The translations under genes and the position numbers were made by a program. A stretch of 64,000 nt of DNA, from positions 186,001 to 250,000 of the forward strand of contig NZ_LGEA01000125.1 of the NCBI RefSeq assembly GCF_001280065.1, given 5' to 3'. Below are positions 36,100 through 44,894 of this stretch, piece by piece. Under the pieces are notes generated by a model, which saw nothing but the letters and a program-made list of their open reading frames with translations, did not search any database and had not been told where the DNA came from. Source of the stretch: Streptomyces sp. NRRL B-1140. Lineage in GTDB: Bacteria; Actinomycetota; Actinomycetes; Streptomycetales; Streptomycetaceae. How positions within the stretch are numbered: position 1 is the first letter of the stretch; each line of letters starts with the position of its first letter.

Positions 36100-37901
36100 G
36101 CTTTCTCCTCGATCTCTTCCAGTTCCTGCAGTACGTCCTCGAGAGCGACGGAGCCGTTCAGTGCGGCTTCGTCGTCCGTCTCGCGGGTGACCACCGCCCG
36201 GTAGCGCGGCTCGGTGCTCACCAGTTCGCGGTGGGCGCCGACCGCCACGGCCTTCCCGTCGTGCAGGAACACCACGCGGTCGGCGCAGTCCAGCAGCAGC
36301 GGGGAGGAGGTGAACACCACGGTCGTGCGCCCCGCGCGCAGCTCCCGCACGCCCTGCGCGATCCGCGCCTCGGTGTGCGAGTCGACGGCCGAGGTCGGCT
36401 CGTCCAGGACGAGTGCCTCGGGGTCCGTGACCAGCGACCGGGCGAGCGCGAGCCGCTGGCGCTGGCCGCCGGACAGGGACCGGCCGCGTTCGGTGATCCG
36501 GGCGTCCATCGGGTCGGCCGCGTCCAGGGAGCCCTGCACCAGCGCCGCCAGCACGTCGTCGCACTGCGCGGCGGCCAGCGCCTCCCGCGGAGCCACCGCA
36601 CCCGACGCGGGTACGTCGAGCAGCTCGCGCAGCGTGCCGGACAGCAGCACCGGGTCCTTGTCCTGGACCAGGACGGCCGTACGCGCGCTGTCCAGCGGGA
36701 GTTCGTCGAGCGGCACGCCGCCCAGCAGCACCGAGGTGCCCTCGTGGGAGGGGTGTCCGCCCAGCCGTTCCGCCAGCAGGCCCGCCGCGTCCGGGTCGCC
36801 GCACACCACGGCCGTGAGCCGGCCGGCGGGCGCGAGCAGCCCGGTCTGCGGGTCGTACAGGTCGCCCGAGGGAACCTCGGCCGCGCGTGACCCGGCGGTG
36901 TCCGTGGGCCGCTGCAGCGACAGCACCCCCGCGGCCCGCTTGGCGGACGGCCGGGAGAAGGAGTACGCCATGGCGATCTCCTCGAAGTGCCGCAGCGGAT
37001 AGGTCAGGACCATGACCGAGCTGTAGACGGTGACCAGTTCGCCGACGGTGATCCGGCCCTCGCGCGCCAGCCCCACGCCGTACCAGACGACGGCGATGAG
37101 CAGCAGCCCGGGCAGCAGGACCTGGATCGCGGAGATCAGGGACCACATCCGGGCGCTGCGTACGGCAGCGTGGCGGACCTCCTGGGAGGCGCTGCGGTAG
37201 CGGTCGAGGAACAGCTCCTCGCCGCCGATGCCGCGCAGCACCCGCAGACCGGCGACGGTGTCGGAGGCCAGTTCGGTGGCGCGTCCGGCCTTCTCGCGCT
37301 GGGTGTCGGCCCGCCGGGTGGCGCGGGGCAGCAGCGGCAGCACGGCGAGCGCCAGCGCGGGCAGCCCCACGGCGACGACGATGCCGAGCGCCGGCTGGTA
37401 GACGAGCAGGCCGGCGCAGACCAGCACGACGGTGACCACGGCCGCGGTGAAGCGGGACAGGGCCTCGACGAACCAGCCGATCTTCTCGACGTCACCCGTC
37501 GACACCGCCACCACCTCGCCGGCCGCGACCCGCCGGGTCAGCGCCGAGCCCAGATGGGCGGTCCTGCGGGCGAGCAGTTGCTGGACGCGGGCGGCCGCGG
37601 TGATCCAGTTGGTGATCGCGGTGCGGTGCAGGTAGGTGTCACCGACCGCGTTGCCGACGCAGGCCACGGCCAACAGGCCGCCCGCCCAGGCGAGCCGGGT
37701 ACCGGAGCGGTCGACGACGGCCTGCACGGCGACCCCGACACAGAACGGCAGGGCGGCGACGGAGGCGAAGTGCAGCAGCCCCCAGCTGAGCGACTTGAGC
37801 TGACCGCCCAGCTGGTTCCGGAAGAGCCACCACAGGAAGCGGGGGCCTGAACTCGCGTCCGGCACACCCGGGTCGGGGTACGGAAGGTCTTGAATCTGCA
37901 T
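36096..37901 (-). CDS. ABC half-exporter, first subunit (no Walker A lysine)
   Basis: A 601-residue ABC exporter half: membrane domain ~30-310, nucleotide-binding domain ~345-570. The signature LSGGQRQRLALARSL (~477) and Walker B ALVLDEPTSAVD (~499) are normal. Where Walker A should be, the sequence is VVCGDPDAAGLLAERLGG (~369), without GK(S/T), and the switch histidine is replaced (VVFTSSPLLLD). It cannot bind ATP in the usual way at its own Walker A. It is first in a two-gene coupled operon; a 337-bp non-coding stretch lies upstream. Confidence 0.92.
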   Translation of the reverse strand: MQIQDLPYPDPGVPDASSGPRFLWWLFRNQLGGQLKSLSWGLLHFASVAALPFCVGVAVQAVVDRSGTRLAWAGGLLAVACVGNAVGDTYLHRTAITNWITAAARVQQLLARRTAHLGSALTRRVAAGEVVAVSTGDVEKIGWFVEALSRFTAAVVTVVLVCAGLLVYQPALGIVVAVGLPALALAVLPLLPRATRRADTQREKAGRATELASDTVAGLRVLRGIGGEELFLDRYRSASQEVRHAAVRSARMWSLISAIQVLLPGLLLIAVVWYGVGLAREGRITVGELVTVYSSVMVLTYPLRHFEEIAMAYSFSRPSAKRAAGVLSLQRPTDTAGSRAAEVPSGDLYDPQTGLLAPAGRLTAVVCGDPDAAGLLAERLGGHPSHEGTSVLLGGVPLDELPLDSARTAVLVQDKDPVLLSGTLRELLDVPASGAVAPREALAAAQCDDVLAALVQGSLDAADPMDARITERGRSLSGGQRQRLALARSLVTDPEALVLDEPTSAVDSHTEARIAQGVRELRAGRTTVVFTSSPLLLDCADRVVFLHDGKAVAVGAHRELVSTEPRYRAVVTRETDDEAALNGSVALEDVLQELEEIEEKA

Positions 37902-38238
37902 GACGTCCCAGTGGCTCGTGTCAGGGGGGGCGAACGGGTGGGGAGGCGGGTCGGCAGGAGGGGAGGGCGGCCGCCGGTGGAGGCACCAAACCGTGACAGG
38001 TTCGCGTCGCGACGCGGCCGGAGGCAAACGGTTTTCCGTCCACCGCACGGAACAGGCCGTCCTGCGTGCGGACCGGTCGGCAGCCGTGCGGAATCGGCCG
38101 TCCTGCGTGCGGGACCGGCGGGCAGGCGTCAGGCGCAAGCTGGTGTGACGCTCCGTCCGGGCAACGGTCTGGCACACCTCGCTCATCCACGGCCCGGGGC
38201 TCAGCCGGCCGTCCGGACCCCGGTGCGACCATGGAGCG
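37902..38238. other. 337-bp non-coding stretch between divergent genes
   Basis: This separates the ABC exporter pair (minus) from the transpeptidase-like lipoprotein (plus). It should hold both promoters. The only structure I see is a ~41-bp imperfect duplication at 38044-38125. Confidence 0.6.
38044..38125. repeat. Imperfect tandem duplication, ~41 bp
   Basis: 38044-38083 and 38085-38125 align with a few changes and one inserted G; the shared core GGCCGTCCTGCGTGCGG is identical in both. Confidence 0.8.
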
Positions 38239-38970
38239 ATGCACACTCGTGGCGTACGACGATCGGTGGCCGCGACGGCGGCCCTCGCCTCTTTCCTGAC
38301 GGCTCTGGCCGCCTGCGGCAGCCCGCAGGGCACCGGGGGTACGGATGCCGCGGGCCGGGCGACCCGCACCCCCGCGGCCACGGCCGCCCCGACGCGCATC
38401 CCCGGCGTCGGCGAGCGGCTCCGACGGCGGATCCCGTCCGCCGCCCGCCAGGTCGTCGCGGTCTACGGCGACGGGAAGGACTCCGCCGACTCCACGGTCG
38501 TGCTCTACACGAAACACGGCTCGACCTGGCAGCGGGAGCGCGGCTGGGCCGGGCACAACGGCAAGAAGGGCTGGACCACGGACCACCACGAGGACGACGA
38601 CCGCAGCCCCGTGGGCGTGTTCACCCTCAGCGACGCAGGCGGCGTGCTGCCGGACCCGGGCTCCGGACTCCCGTACAGCCGCTCCGCGGCCTTCGCCGCG
38701 CCGCGCTGGTGGCCGAAGTCGTACTGGCACGACTTCGACTACGTCATCGCCATCGACTACAACCGCGTCAAGGGCACCCCGCCGAACGACCAGACCCGCC
38801 CCGAAGGCCAGAAGAAGGGCGGCGGGATCTGGCTGCACATGGACCACGGCAGCGGCACGTCGGCATGCGTCAGCGTGCCGAAGCCGGCGATGAAACACCT
38901 GCTGCGCACGCTCGACCCGCGACAGCGGCCGGTGGTGGTCATGGGGGACCGGGCGGACCTGGCGGCCTAG
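38239..38970 (+). CDS. L,D-transpeptidase-like (YkuD-type) lipoprotein
   Basis: A 243-residue exported protein. The signal peptide ends in a lipobox, LTALAACGS, so it is probably a lipoprotein. A Thr/Ala-rich linker (~30-55) is followed by a domain with the L,D-transpeptidase layout: SPVGVFTLSDAGG, the YHDFDYVIAIDYNR-like middle, and WLHMDHGSGTSACVSVP with the His and catalytic Cys. The usual SxGC is SAC here (Gly to Ala). Family members cross-link peptidoglycan or modify it. GGAG lies close to the ATG. Activity is likely but not certain because of the changed motif. Confidence 0.75.
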   Translation: MHTRGVRRSVAATAALASFLTALAACGSPQGTGGTDAAGRATRTPAATAAPTRIPGVGERLRRRIPSAARQVVAVYGDGKDSADSTVVLYTKHGSTWQRERGWAGHNGKKGWTTDHHEDDDRSPVGVFTLSDAGGVLPDPGSGLPYSRSAAFAAPRWWPKSYWHDFDYVIAIDYNRVKGTPPNDQTRPEGQKKGGGIWLHMDHGSGTSACVSVPKPAMKHLLRTLDPRQRPVVVMGDRADLAA

Positions 38971-39012
38971 TCCTCATTGCGCGGGTGGCCGACGCCCCGT
39001 AGAACACCGCCC

Positions 39013-40617
39013 ATGAAGAGACGGATCGTCATGTCCATGCTCGCCGGGGCAACCCTTGTGGCGGGCACCCTCCTCGGCACCGCTCCCGCCGGGGCGGCGG
39101 ACCTTCCGGCCCGTGCGGCCGCGGTCCCCGCCGAGTTCGGCACCGACTGGCACGACCCGGTCACGGCCGCGCCGCCCGTCGCGAGGCCCGCCGGCACGTC
39201 CTGCGAAGTCACCCTCGCGCAGGCGCAGTTCCGGGACTTCACCCCGTACCGCGGCACCTACACCCCGCCCGGGGGCTGCGGCGACCGCTGGAGCAAGGTG
39301 GTGCTGCGGCTCGACGGCAAGGTCAAGGGGCGTCAGTACGACCGGCTCGGCTACCTCCGCGTCGGCGGCGTCGAGATCTTCCGTACGTCGACGCCGCAGC
39401 CCTCACCCGACGGCATCGAGTGGTCCGTGGAGAAGGACGTCACGCGCTACGGCGACACCTTCCGCAGGAGCCGGGACGTCGAGATGCTCATCGGGAACGT
39501 CGTCGACGACACCTACACCGGCGTCCTCGACGTCAAGGTCACTCTGACGTTCTACCGGGGACGCCCCGATCCGAGGAGCCCCGACCGGGTCCTCACCCTC
39601 GACGGCGGCTCGGTCCTCACCACCCCGCAGAACAGTGAGCGCATCCTCGCCGAGGTGTACGCGACCGGGTCCGGCGGCGGCTGCGAGGAGTACTGGTACC
39701 TGACAGTGCCCGATCCGGCGCCCTACTCCTGCAAGGCCGGTCAAGGCCCCTACCGGGAGGTGCAGATCAGCGTGGACGGCCGGCTCGCCGGCATCGCGGC
39801 CCCGTTCCCGACGGTGTGGACCGGGGGCTGGTCCAACCCCTTCCTCTGGTACGTGATCCCGGGCCCGCGCGCCTTCGACATCACGCCGATCACCTACGAC
39901 CTCACCCCCTTCGTCGGCATCCTCAACGACGGCCGACCACACCGCGTCGAGGTCTCGGTCGTCGGTGTGCCCGAGGGGCGGAGCGGCTGGAGCACGCCCG
40001 TGAACGTTCTCCTCTGGCAGGACGAGCGGAGCGAGCGGGTCACCGGGAAGCTCACCGCACACAAGGCGGAAGACCTCTCCGACTCATCGCGGTACACGCC
40101 GGGTTCGGAGCACCGGGTGGACGCCGAGGGTGTCCACCGGCTGACCGTCGGCGGCTACGTGGACACCTCGCACGGCCGCGTCAGGACCACCGTCAGCCGT
40201 GCACTCACAGGAAAGTCCACGCACCACTGGACCGACGGCGAGACGCGTGACGCTCTCGAAGCCACCTGGACCGACGACGAGTCGGTGACCGTCGGCGCGA
40301 GCACCACGCGCACTCACCGCAGGTACACGATGGACGGCACGACCACCCTCGGCGCGGGCGACCGCCTGCGCACGGTCCTGACGCTCGGCGACCGCGCCAC
40401 GGTCGTCGGGACGAACGGCGGGCGGCGTACCGCGTGGTCACGGCTCGACGACTCGTACACGGGCGACGCGACCTACACGGCGAACGTGCCGCGCGACCAG
40501 CGCCACGCGGTCGGCACCACGAGCGAGCGCTACCGGCTGTACGGCTCGCGCGGCTGCTACGACCGCGCCCTGACCACCGCGCAGGGGGTGCTCACGGAGA
40601 ACCGGCGCCGCTGCTGA
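39013..40617 (+). CDS. Secreted PNGase A-type peptide-N-glycanase homologue
   Basis: A 534-residue secreted protein homologous to plant peptide-N4-(N-acetyl-glucosaminyl)asparagine amidase A. A Sec signal covers residues 1-29 (cleavage near APAGA). Recognisable blocks are CEVTLAQAQFRDFTPYRGTY, KVVLRLDGKVKGRQYDRLGY and GVEIFRTSTPQPSPDGIEWS in the first half, and FPTVWTGGWSNPFLWYVIPG later. The family removes N-glycans from glycopeptides; activity of bacterial members is not established here. The C-terminal ~170 residues are beta-rich. The ATG at 39013 gives the clean signal peptide, but its ribosome-binding site is weak. Confidence 0.85.
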   Translation: MKRRIVMSMLAGATLVAGTLLGTAPAGAADLPARAAAVPAEFGTDWHDPVTAAPPVARPAGTSCEVTLAQAQFRDFTPYRGTYTPPGGCGDRWSKVVLRLDGKVKGRQYDRLGYLRVGGVEIFRTSTPQPSPDGIEWSVEKDVTRYGDTFRRSRDVEMLIGNVVDDTYTGVLDVKVTLTFYRGRPDPRSPDRVLTLDGGSVLTTPQNSERILAEVYATGSGGGCEEYWYLTVPDPAPYSCKAGQGPYREVQISVDGRLAGIAAPFPTVWTGGWSNPFLWYVIPGPRAFDITPITYDLTPFVGILNDGRPHRVEVSVVGVPEGRSGWSTPVNVLLWQDERSERVTGKLTAHKAEDLSDSSRYTPGSEHRVDAEGVHRLTVGGYVDTSHGRVRTTVSRALTGKSTHHWTDGETRDALEATWTDDESVTVGASTTRTHRRYTMDGTTTLGAGDRLRTVLTLGDRATVVGTNGGRRTAWSRLDDSYTGDATYTANVPRDQRHAVGTTSERYRLYGSRGCYDRALTTAQGVLTENRRRC

Positions 40618-40636
40618 GGCGACTTGCGAAGTATGT

Positions 40637-40650
40637 GTGACGTGTGTCAC
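40637..40650 (+). promoter_or_regulatory. Candidate Crp operator upstream of the symporter
   Basis: GTGACGTGTGTCAC fits the published S. coelicolor Crp consensus GTG-N6-GNCAC. It lies ~140 bp before the dicarboxylate symporter start and 20 bp after the PNGase-like gene. Confidence 0.5.
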
Positions 40651-40790
40651 TCACGACGTTTTACCTGGCTGAAACGTTGCGGTCTTGTGCGCGATCAAGA
40701 CAGCCTTCAGGGTGTCGGAAGTGGAATCTCCGTTCCGCATCACAGAAGTCCCCTCCGGCTTCTCTGTGTTCCGTCCCCCTAGGAGGCTTC

Positions 40791-42263
40791 GTGCCGCCGT
40801 CCGTACCGTCCCTCCCGCGACGCGTCGCCCGCACCCTGCGCACCTCGCTCTTCGCGCAGGTCTGCTGCGCACTCGTCCTCGGAATCGTCGTCGGAAAGCT
40901 GTGGCCGGACACGGCCACGGCTTTCCAGCCGCTCGGCGATGGTTTCACGCGGCTCATCAAGACGGTGATCTCGCCGCTGGTGTTCTGCGTGGTCGTCGTC
41001 GGCATCGCCAAGGCCGGTGACCTGAAGGCCTTCGGCCGGATCGGCGTGAAGGCCCTCGTCTGGTTCGAGATCGCCTCCACCGCCGCCCTGGTCATCGGTC
41101 TCGTCGCCGCCAACGTCGTCGGCCCCGGCAAGGGCATGAACGTCGACCCGTCCTCGCTGGACACCGCGGCGGTGAACGAGACGACGGGCGGTGGCCATCT
41201 GCCCACGACGACCGAGTTCGTGCTGAACGCGCTTCCGCAGAGTTTCCTGGGCGCCTTCGCCGAGAACGAACTGCTCCAAGTCCTCATCCTGGCCTGCCTG
41301 GTGGGCGCCGCGCTGTTGCACCTCGGGCACACCAAGGTGCCGAAGATCCTGCCCGCGATCGAGCAGGCACAGGAGATCATCTTCGCGATCGTCGGCTTCA
41401 TCATGCGGCTGGCCCCGCTCGCGGTGTTCGGTGCGATGGCCCACCTGGTCGGCAACTACGGCCTGGGCGTGATGAGGACGTACGCCAAGCTCATCGTGCT
41501 CTGCTACGTGGCCGCGGCGCTGTTCGTCGCGCTGCTCGCCATCGCCCTGAAGGCCGTCACCGGGCTCAGCCTGTGGAAGTTCCTGCGCTACATCCGCGAG
41601 GAGATGCTGCTCGCGCTCGGTACCGCGTCGACCGAGTCGGTGATGCCCCGCGTCATGCAGAAGCTGCGCCGGGCGGGCGCCCGCGACGACGCCGTGGGGC
41701 TGGTGCTCCCCACCGGCTACTCCTTCAACCTCGACGGCGCCTCGCTGTACCTGTCCATCGGCACGCTGTTCATCGCCCAGGCGGTGGGTGTGGATCTCAG
41801 CCTCGGCCAGCAGATCACCGTCGTCCTGGTGCTGATGCTGACCAGCAAGGGCATGGCGGGTATTCCGGGTTCGGCGTTCCTCGCCCTCTCGGCGACCGCA
41901 TCGTCCCTCGGGGCGATCCCGGCCGGGGCCGTCGCACTGCTGCTCGGAGTGGACCGCATCATGGACTCGATGCGCGTCGTCACGAACCTGCTCGGCAACT
42001 GCGTCGCCGTCTTCGCGGTGTCCCGCTGGGAGGGGGCCCTGGACATCGCGCAGGCGAAGAGGACGCTGGACGGGGAGGGCGCCCAGGCGCCGGACGACGC
42101 CGGGAAGGGTGCCGGTGGCGCGGAGGGCGCCCTCGTGCCGGCCGGCATCCACAAGGGTGCCGCCGCCGAGGCCGGTACCGCGGCTCCGGTGCCGGGCATC
42201 CCGGCCCAGAAGACCGAGGACCTCAAGGAGCCCGCACCCGCACCCGCCCCCGAGGCCGGCTGA
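40791..42263 (+). CDS. Cation:dicarboxylate/glutamate symporter (DctA/GltP type)
   Basis: A 490-residue symporter of the DAACS family for C4-dicarboxylates or acidic amino acids. It has eight membrane helices plus two re-entrant hairpins. The substrate-site motifs are clear: ALGTASTESVMPRVM (serine-rich hairpin 1), GYSFNLDGASLYLS (NxDG in helix 7), SKGMAGIPGSAF (hairpin 2) and DRIMDSMRVVTNLLGN (helix 8). The C-terminal ~75 residues are an Ala/Pro/Gly-rich tail with no conserved motif. AGGAGG sits 4 bases before the GTG. A possible Crp site lies upstream and a strong terminator downstream. Confidence 0.93.
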   Translation: MPPSVPSLPRRVARTLRTSLFAQVCCALVLGIVVGKLWPDTATAFQPLGDGFTRLIKTVISPLVFCVVVVGIAKAGDLKAFGRIGVKALVWFEIASTAALVIGLVAANVVGPGKGMNVDPSSLDTAAVNETTGGGHLPTTTEFVLNALPQSFLGAFAENELLQVLILACLVGAALLHLGHTKVPKILPAIEQAQEIIFAIVGFIMRLAPLAVFGAMAHLVGNYGLGVMRTYAKLIVLCYVAAALFVALLAIALKAVTGLSLWKFLRYIREEMLLALGTASTESVMPRVMQKLRRAGARDDAVGLVLPTGYSFNLDGASLYLSIGTLFIAQAVGVDLSLGQQITVVLVLMLTSKGMAGIPGSAFLALSATASSLGAIPAGAVALLLGVDRIMDSMRVVTNLLGNCVAVFAVSRWEGALDIAQAKRTLDGEGAQAPDDAGKGAGGAEGALVPAGIHKGAAAEAGTAAPVPGIPAQKTEDLKEPAPAPAPEAG

Positions 42264-42275
42264 CCGAAACGGCGA

Positions 42276-42322
42276 CGGGCCGCGCCCACCGCACCGGCAG
42301 GACGAGCGGTGGCCGCGGCCCG
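42276..42322. terminator. Long bidirectional hairpin between convergent genes
   Basis: CGGGCCGCG at 42276-42284, one unpaired C, then CCACCGC; after a 13-base loop GCGGTGG, one unpaired C, then CGCGGCCCG (42314-42322). This gives 16 paired bases with one symmetric C-C mismatch. It lies 12 bp after the symporter stop and can serve both strands. Confidence 0.8.
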
Positions 42323-42512
42323 CTGCCGTGCCCCCGCGGCCGGCTGGGGCGAGCCGGGGTCGATGGCATGGTCCCGCCGGTCGGCCGGCGGGGCTGTGCC
42401 GATGTCCGGGGCCGTGTTCCTGTCGGTCGGCTGGGCCGTGGCCGGTGTCCGCTGTCCTGCTCCCGCCGGTGGCCTGGGCCGTGCCGTGGTTCGCTGACGT
42501 GGCTGACGCCCG

Positions 42513-42962
42513 TCAGCAGGACTGCGCCGGCGTCCCGTCGATGAGCGTGTCCAGCAACCCTCCGAGCGCTTCGCGCTGATCCTCCGTCAGCGGGGCGAGG
42601 ATCTCCTCCGCGGCCGACCTGCGTGCCGCCCGCAGCTCGCGCAGCGCGCCCCGGCCGTCGTCCGTCAGTTCGATGCGGATCACCCGCCGGTTCGCCGGGT
42701 CCGGGACCCGCCGCACCTTGCCGCTCGCCTCCAGACCGTCGACCAGCGTCGTCACGGCCCGCGGCACCACCTCCAGGCGCTCGGCCAGATCGGCCATGCG
42801 CGGCGGCGAGCCCCAGTGCGCGAGCGTGCGCAGCAGCCGGGACTGGGCCGGGGTGATGCCGAGCTCCCGGTGCTCCAGATGGCGCTTCTGGATGCGATGC
42901 ACCCGGCGGGTGAGCCGCAGCAACTGCTCGGCGAGCAGACCGTCGGGATCGGACGTGGTCAT
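42513..42962 (-). CDS. MarR-family transcriptional regulator
   Basis: A 149-residue winged-helix regulator. LGITPAQSRLLRTLAHWGSP then MADLAERLEVVPRAVTTLVD form the helix-turn-helix, and DPANRRVIRIELTDDGRGAL is the wing. Family members are dimeric repressors released by small ligands. The gene is divergent from an ABC exporter gene with 86 bp between, and an inverted repeat in that gap fits a MarR operator; regulation of both genes is likely. Confidence 0.92.
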   Translation of the reverse strand: MTTSDPDGLLAEQLLRLTRRVHRIQKRHLEHRELGITPAQSRLLRTLAHWGSPPRMADLAERLEVVPRAVTTLVDGLEASGKVRRVPDPANRRVIRIELTDDGRGALRELRAARRSAAEEILAPLTEDQREALGGLLDTLIDGTPAQSC

Positions 42963-42986
42963 GCGGGAACATTATCAGGATGCTGT

Positions 42987-43011
42987 TCATTGTGAGTACA
43001 GGTAACAATGA
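42987..43011. promoter_or_regulatory. Candidate MarR operator in the divergent gap
   Basis: TCATTGT at 42987-42993 and ACAATGA at 43005-43011 are perfect inverted arms with 11 bases between, midway between the MarR gene and the ABC exporter gene. Confidence 0.65.
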
Positions 43012-43048
43012 GCTGTGATCCGATCCCCCGCATCCCTCGTAGGAGCCC

Positions 43049-44851
43049 ATGCATCCCGACCGTGAAGCCTCCTGGACCCCGCCGGCCGACTCCAAGGAGC
43101 AGCCCCGGCAGGTCCGCCGCATCCTCGGCCTCTTCCGCCCCTACCGGGGCCGTCTCGCGATCGTCGGCCTGCTGGTCGGCGCCGCGTCCCTGGTCTCGGT
43201 CGCCACGCCCTTCCTGCTGAAGGAGATCCTGGACGTCGCGATCCCCGAGGGGCGCACGGGCCTGCTCAGCCTGCTCGCCCTCGGCATGATCCTCAGCGCC
43301 GTTCTCACCAGCGTCTTCGGGGTCCTCCAGACCCTGATCTCCACGACGGTCGGCCAGCGCGTCATGCACGATCTGCGGACCGCCGTCTACGGCCGGCTCC
43401 AGCGCATGTCCCTGGCCTTCTTCACCCGCACCCGCACGGGCGAGGTGCAGTCCCGCATCGCCAACGACATCGGCGGCATGCAGGCCACCGTCACCTCCAC
43501 CGCGACCTCCCTGGTCTCCAACGTCACCAGCGTGGTCGCCACGATCGTCGCGATGATCGCCCTCGACTGGCGCCTGACGGTCGTCTCCCTGCTGCTGCTG
43601 CCGGTGTTCGTCTGGATCAGCCGTCGCGTCGGCAACGAACGGCGCAAGATCACCACCCAGCGCCAGAAGCAGATGGCCGCCATGGCCGCCACCGTCACGG
43701 AGTCGCTCTCCGTCAGCGGCATCCTGCTCGGCCGCACGATGGGCCGCTCGGACTCGCTGACCAAGTCGTTCGCCGAGGAGTCCGAGGGGCTCGTCGACCT
43801 GGAGGTCCGGTCGAACATGGCCGGGCGGTGGCGCATGGCCGTCATCACGATCGTCATGGCCGCCCTGCCCGCCGTCATCTACTGGACCGCCGGCATGGCC
43901 CTCCAACTGGGCGGCCCTGCGGTCTCCATCGGCACCATCGTCGCCTTCGTCTCGCTCCAGCAGGGCCTGTTCCGCCCGGCCGTCAGCCTGCTGTCGACCG
44001 GGGTGCAGATCCAGACCTCGCTCGCGCTCTTCCAGCGCATCTTCGAGTACCTCGACCTGCCGATCGACATCACCGAACGCCCCGACCCGGTGCGCCTCGA
44101 CCGGATCAAGGGCGAGGTCCGCTTCGAGAACGTCTCCTTCGGCTACGACGACAAGGGCGGCCCGGTCCTCGACGGGATTGACCTCACCGTCCCGGCCGGC
44201 GGCAGCCTCGCGATCGTCGGCCCCACCGGTGCCGGCAAGTCCACCCTCGGCTACCTCGTGCCCCGGCTCTACGACGTCACCGGCGGCCGCGTCACCCTCG
44301 ACGGGACTGATGTCCGCGACCTCGACTTCGACACCCTGGCGCGCGCGGTCGGCGTCGTCTCGCAGGAGACGTACCTCTTCCACGCCTCGGTCGCCGAGAA
44401 CCTGCGCTTCGCCAAGCCCGACGCCACCGACGAGGAGCTTCACCAGGCGGCGAAGGCGGCGCAGATCCACGACCACATCGTGGCCCTGCCCGACGGCTAC
44501 GACACCGTCGTCGGCGAGCGCGGCCACCGCTTCTCCGGCGGTGAGAAGCAGCGGCTGGCCATCGCCCGCACCATCCTGCGCGACCCGCCGGTCCTCATCC
44601 TCGACGAGGCCACCAGTGCGCTGGACACCCGGACCGAGGCGGCCGTCCAGGACGCCATCGACGCCCTGTCGGCCGACCGCACCACCCTCACCATCGCCCA
44701 CCGGCTGTCCACCGTGCGGGGGGCCGACCAGATCGTGGTCCTCGACGCGGGACGCGCGGTCGAACGCGGTACGCACGAGGACCTCATGGAGGAGGGCGGC
44801 CGGTACGCGGCCCTCGTACGCCGGGATGCCCAACTGGAACCGACAAGATGA
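43049..44851 (+). CDS. ABC exporter (homodimer type), MarR-linked
   Basis: A 600-residue ABC exporter with fused membrane and ATPase domains. Six helices span residues ~25-320. The ATPase has every motif intact: Walker A GPTGAGKSTL (~390), Q-loop VVSQETYLFH, signature FSGGEKQRLAIARTI (~495), Walker B LILDEATSALD and TIAHRLSTV. It should therefore work as a homodimer, unlike the pair at 34-38 kb. The substrate is likely a drug or lipid, given the divergent MarR regulator. AGGAG is 4 bases before the ATG. Confidence 0.92.
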   Translation: MHPDREASWTPPADSKEQPRQVRRILGLFRPYRGRLAIVGLLVGAASLVSVATPFLLKEILDVAIPEGRTGLLSLLALGMILSAVLTSVFGVLQTLISTTVGQRVMHDLRTAVYGRLQRMSLAFFTRTRTGEVQSRIANDIGGMQATVTSTATSLVSNVTSVVATIVAMIALDWRLTVVSLLLLPVFVWISRRVGNERRKITTQRQKQMAAMAATVTESLSVSGILLGRTMGRSDSLTKSFAEESEGLVDLEVRSNMAGRWRMAVITIVMAALPAVIYWTAGMALQLGGPAVSIGTIVAFVSLQQGLFRPAVSLLSTGVQIQTSLALFQRIFEYLDLPIDITERPDPVRLDRIKGEVRFENVSFGYDDKGGPVLDGIDLTVPAGGSLAIVGPTGAGKSTLGYLVPRLYDVTGGRVTLDGTDVRDLDFDTLARAVGVVSQETYLFHASVAENLRFAKPDATDEELHQAAKAAQIHDHIVALPDGYDTVVGERGHRFSGGEKQRLAIARTILRDPPVLILDEATSALDTRTEAAVQDAIDALSADRTTLTIAHRLSTVRGADQIVVLDAGRAVERGTHEDLMEEGGRYAALVRRDAQLEPTR

Positions 44852-44894
44852 AAATATGCCGGGTTTATGACGATATGCGGGTTACCGTGCCCGC

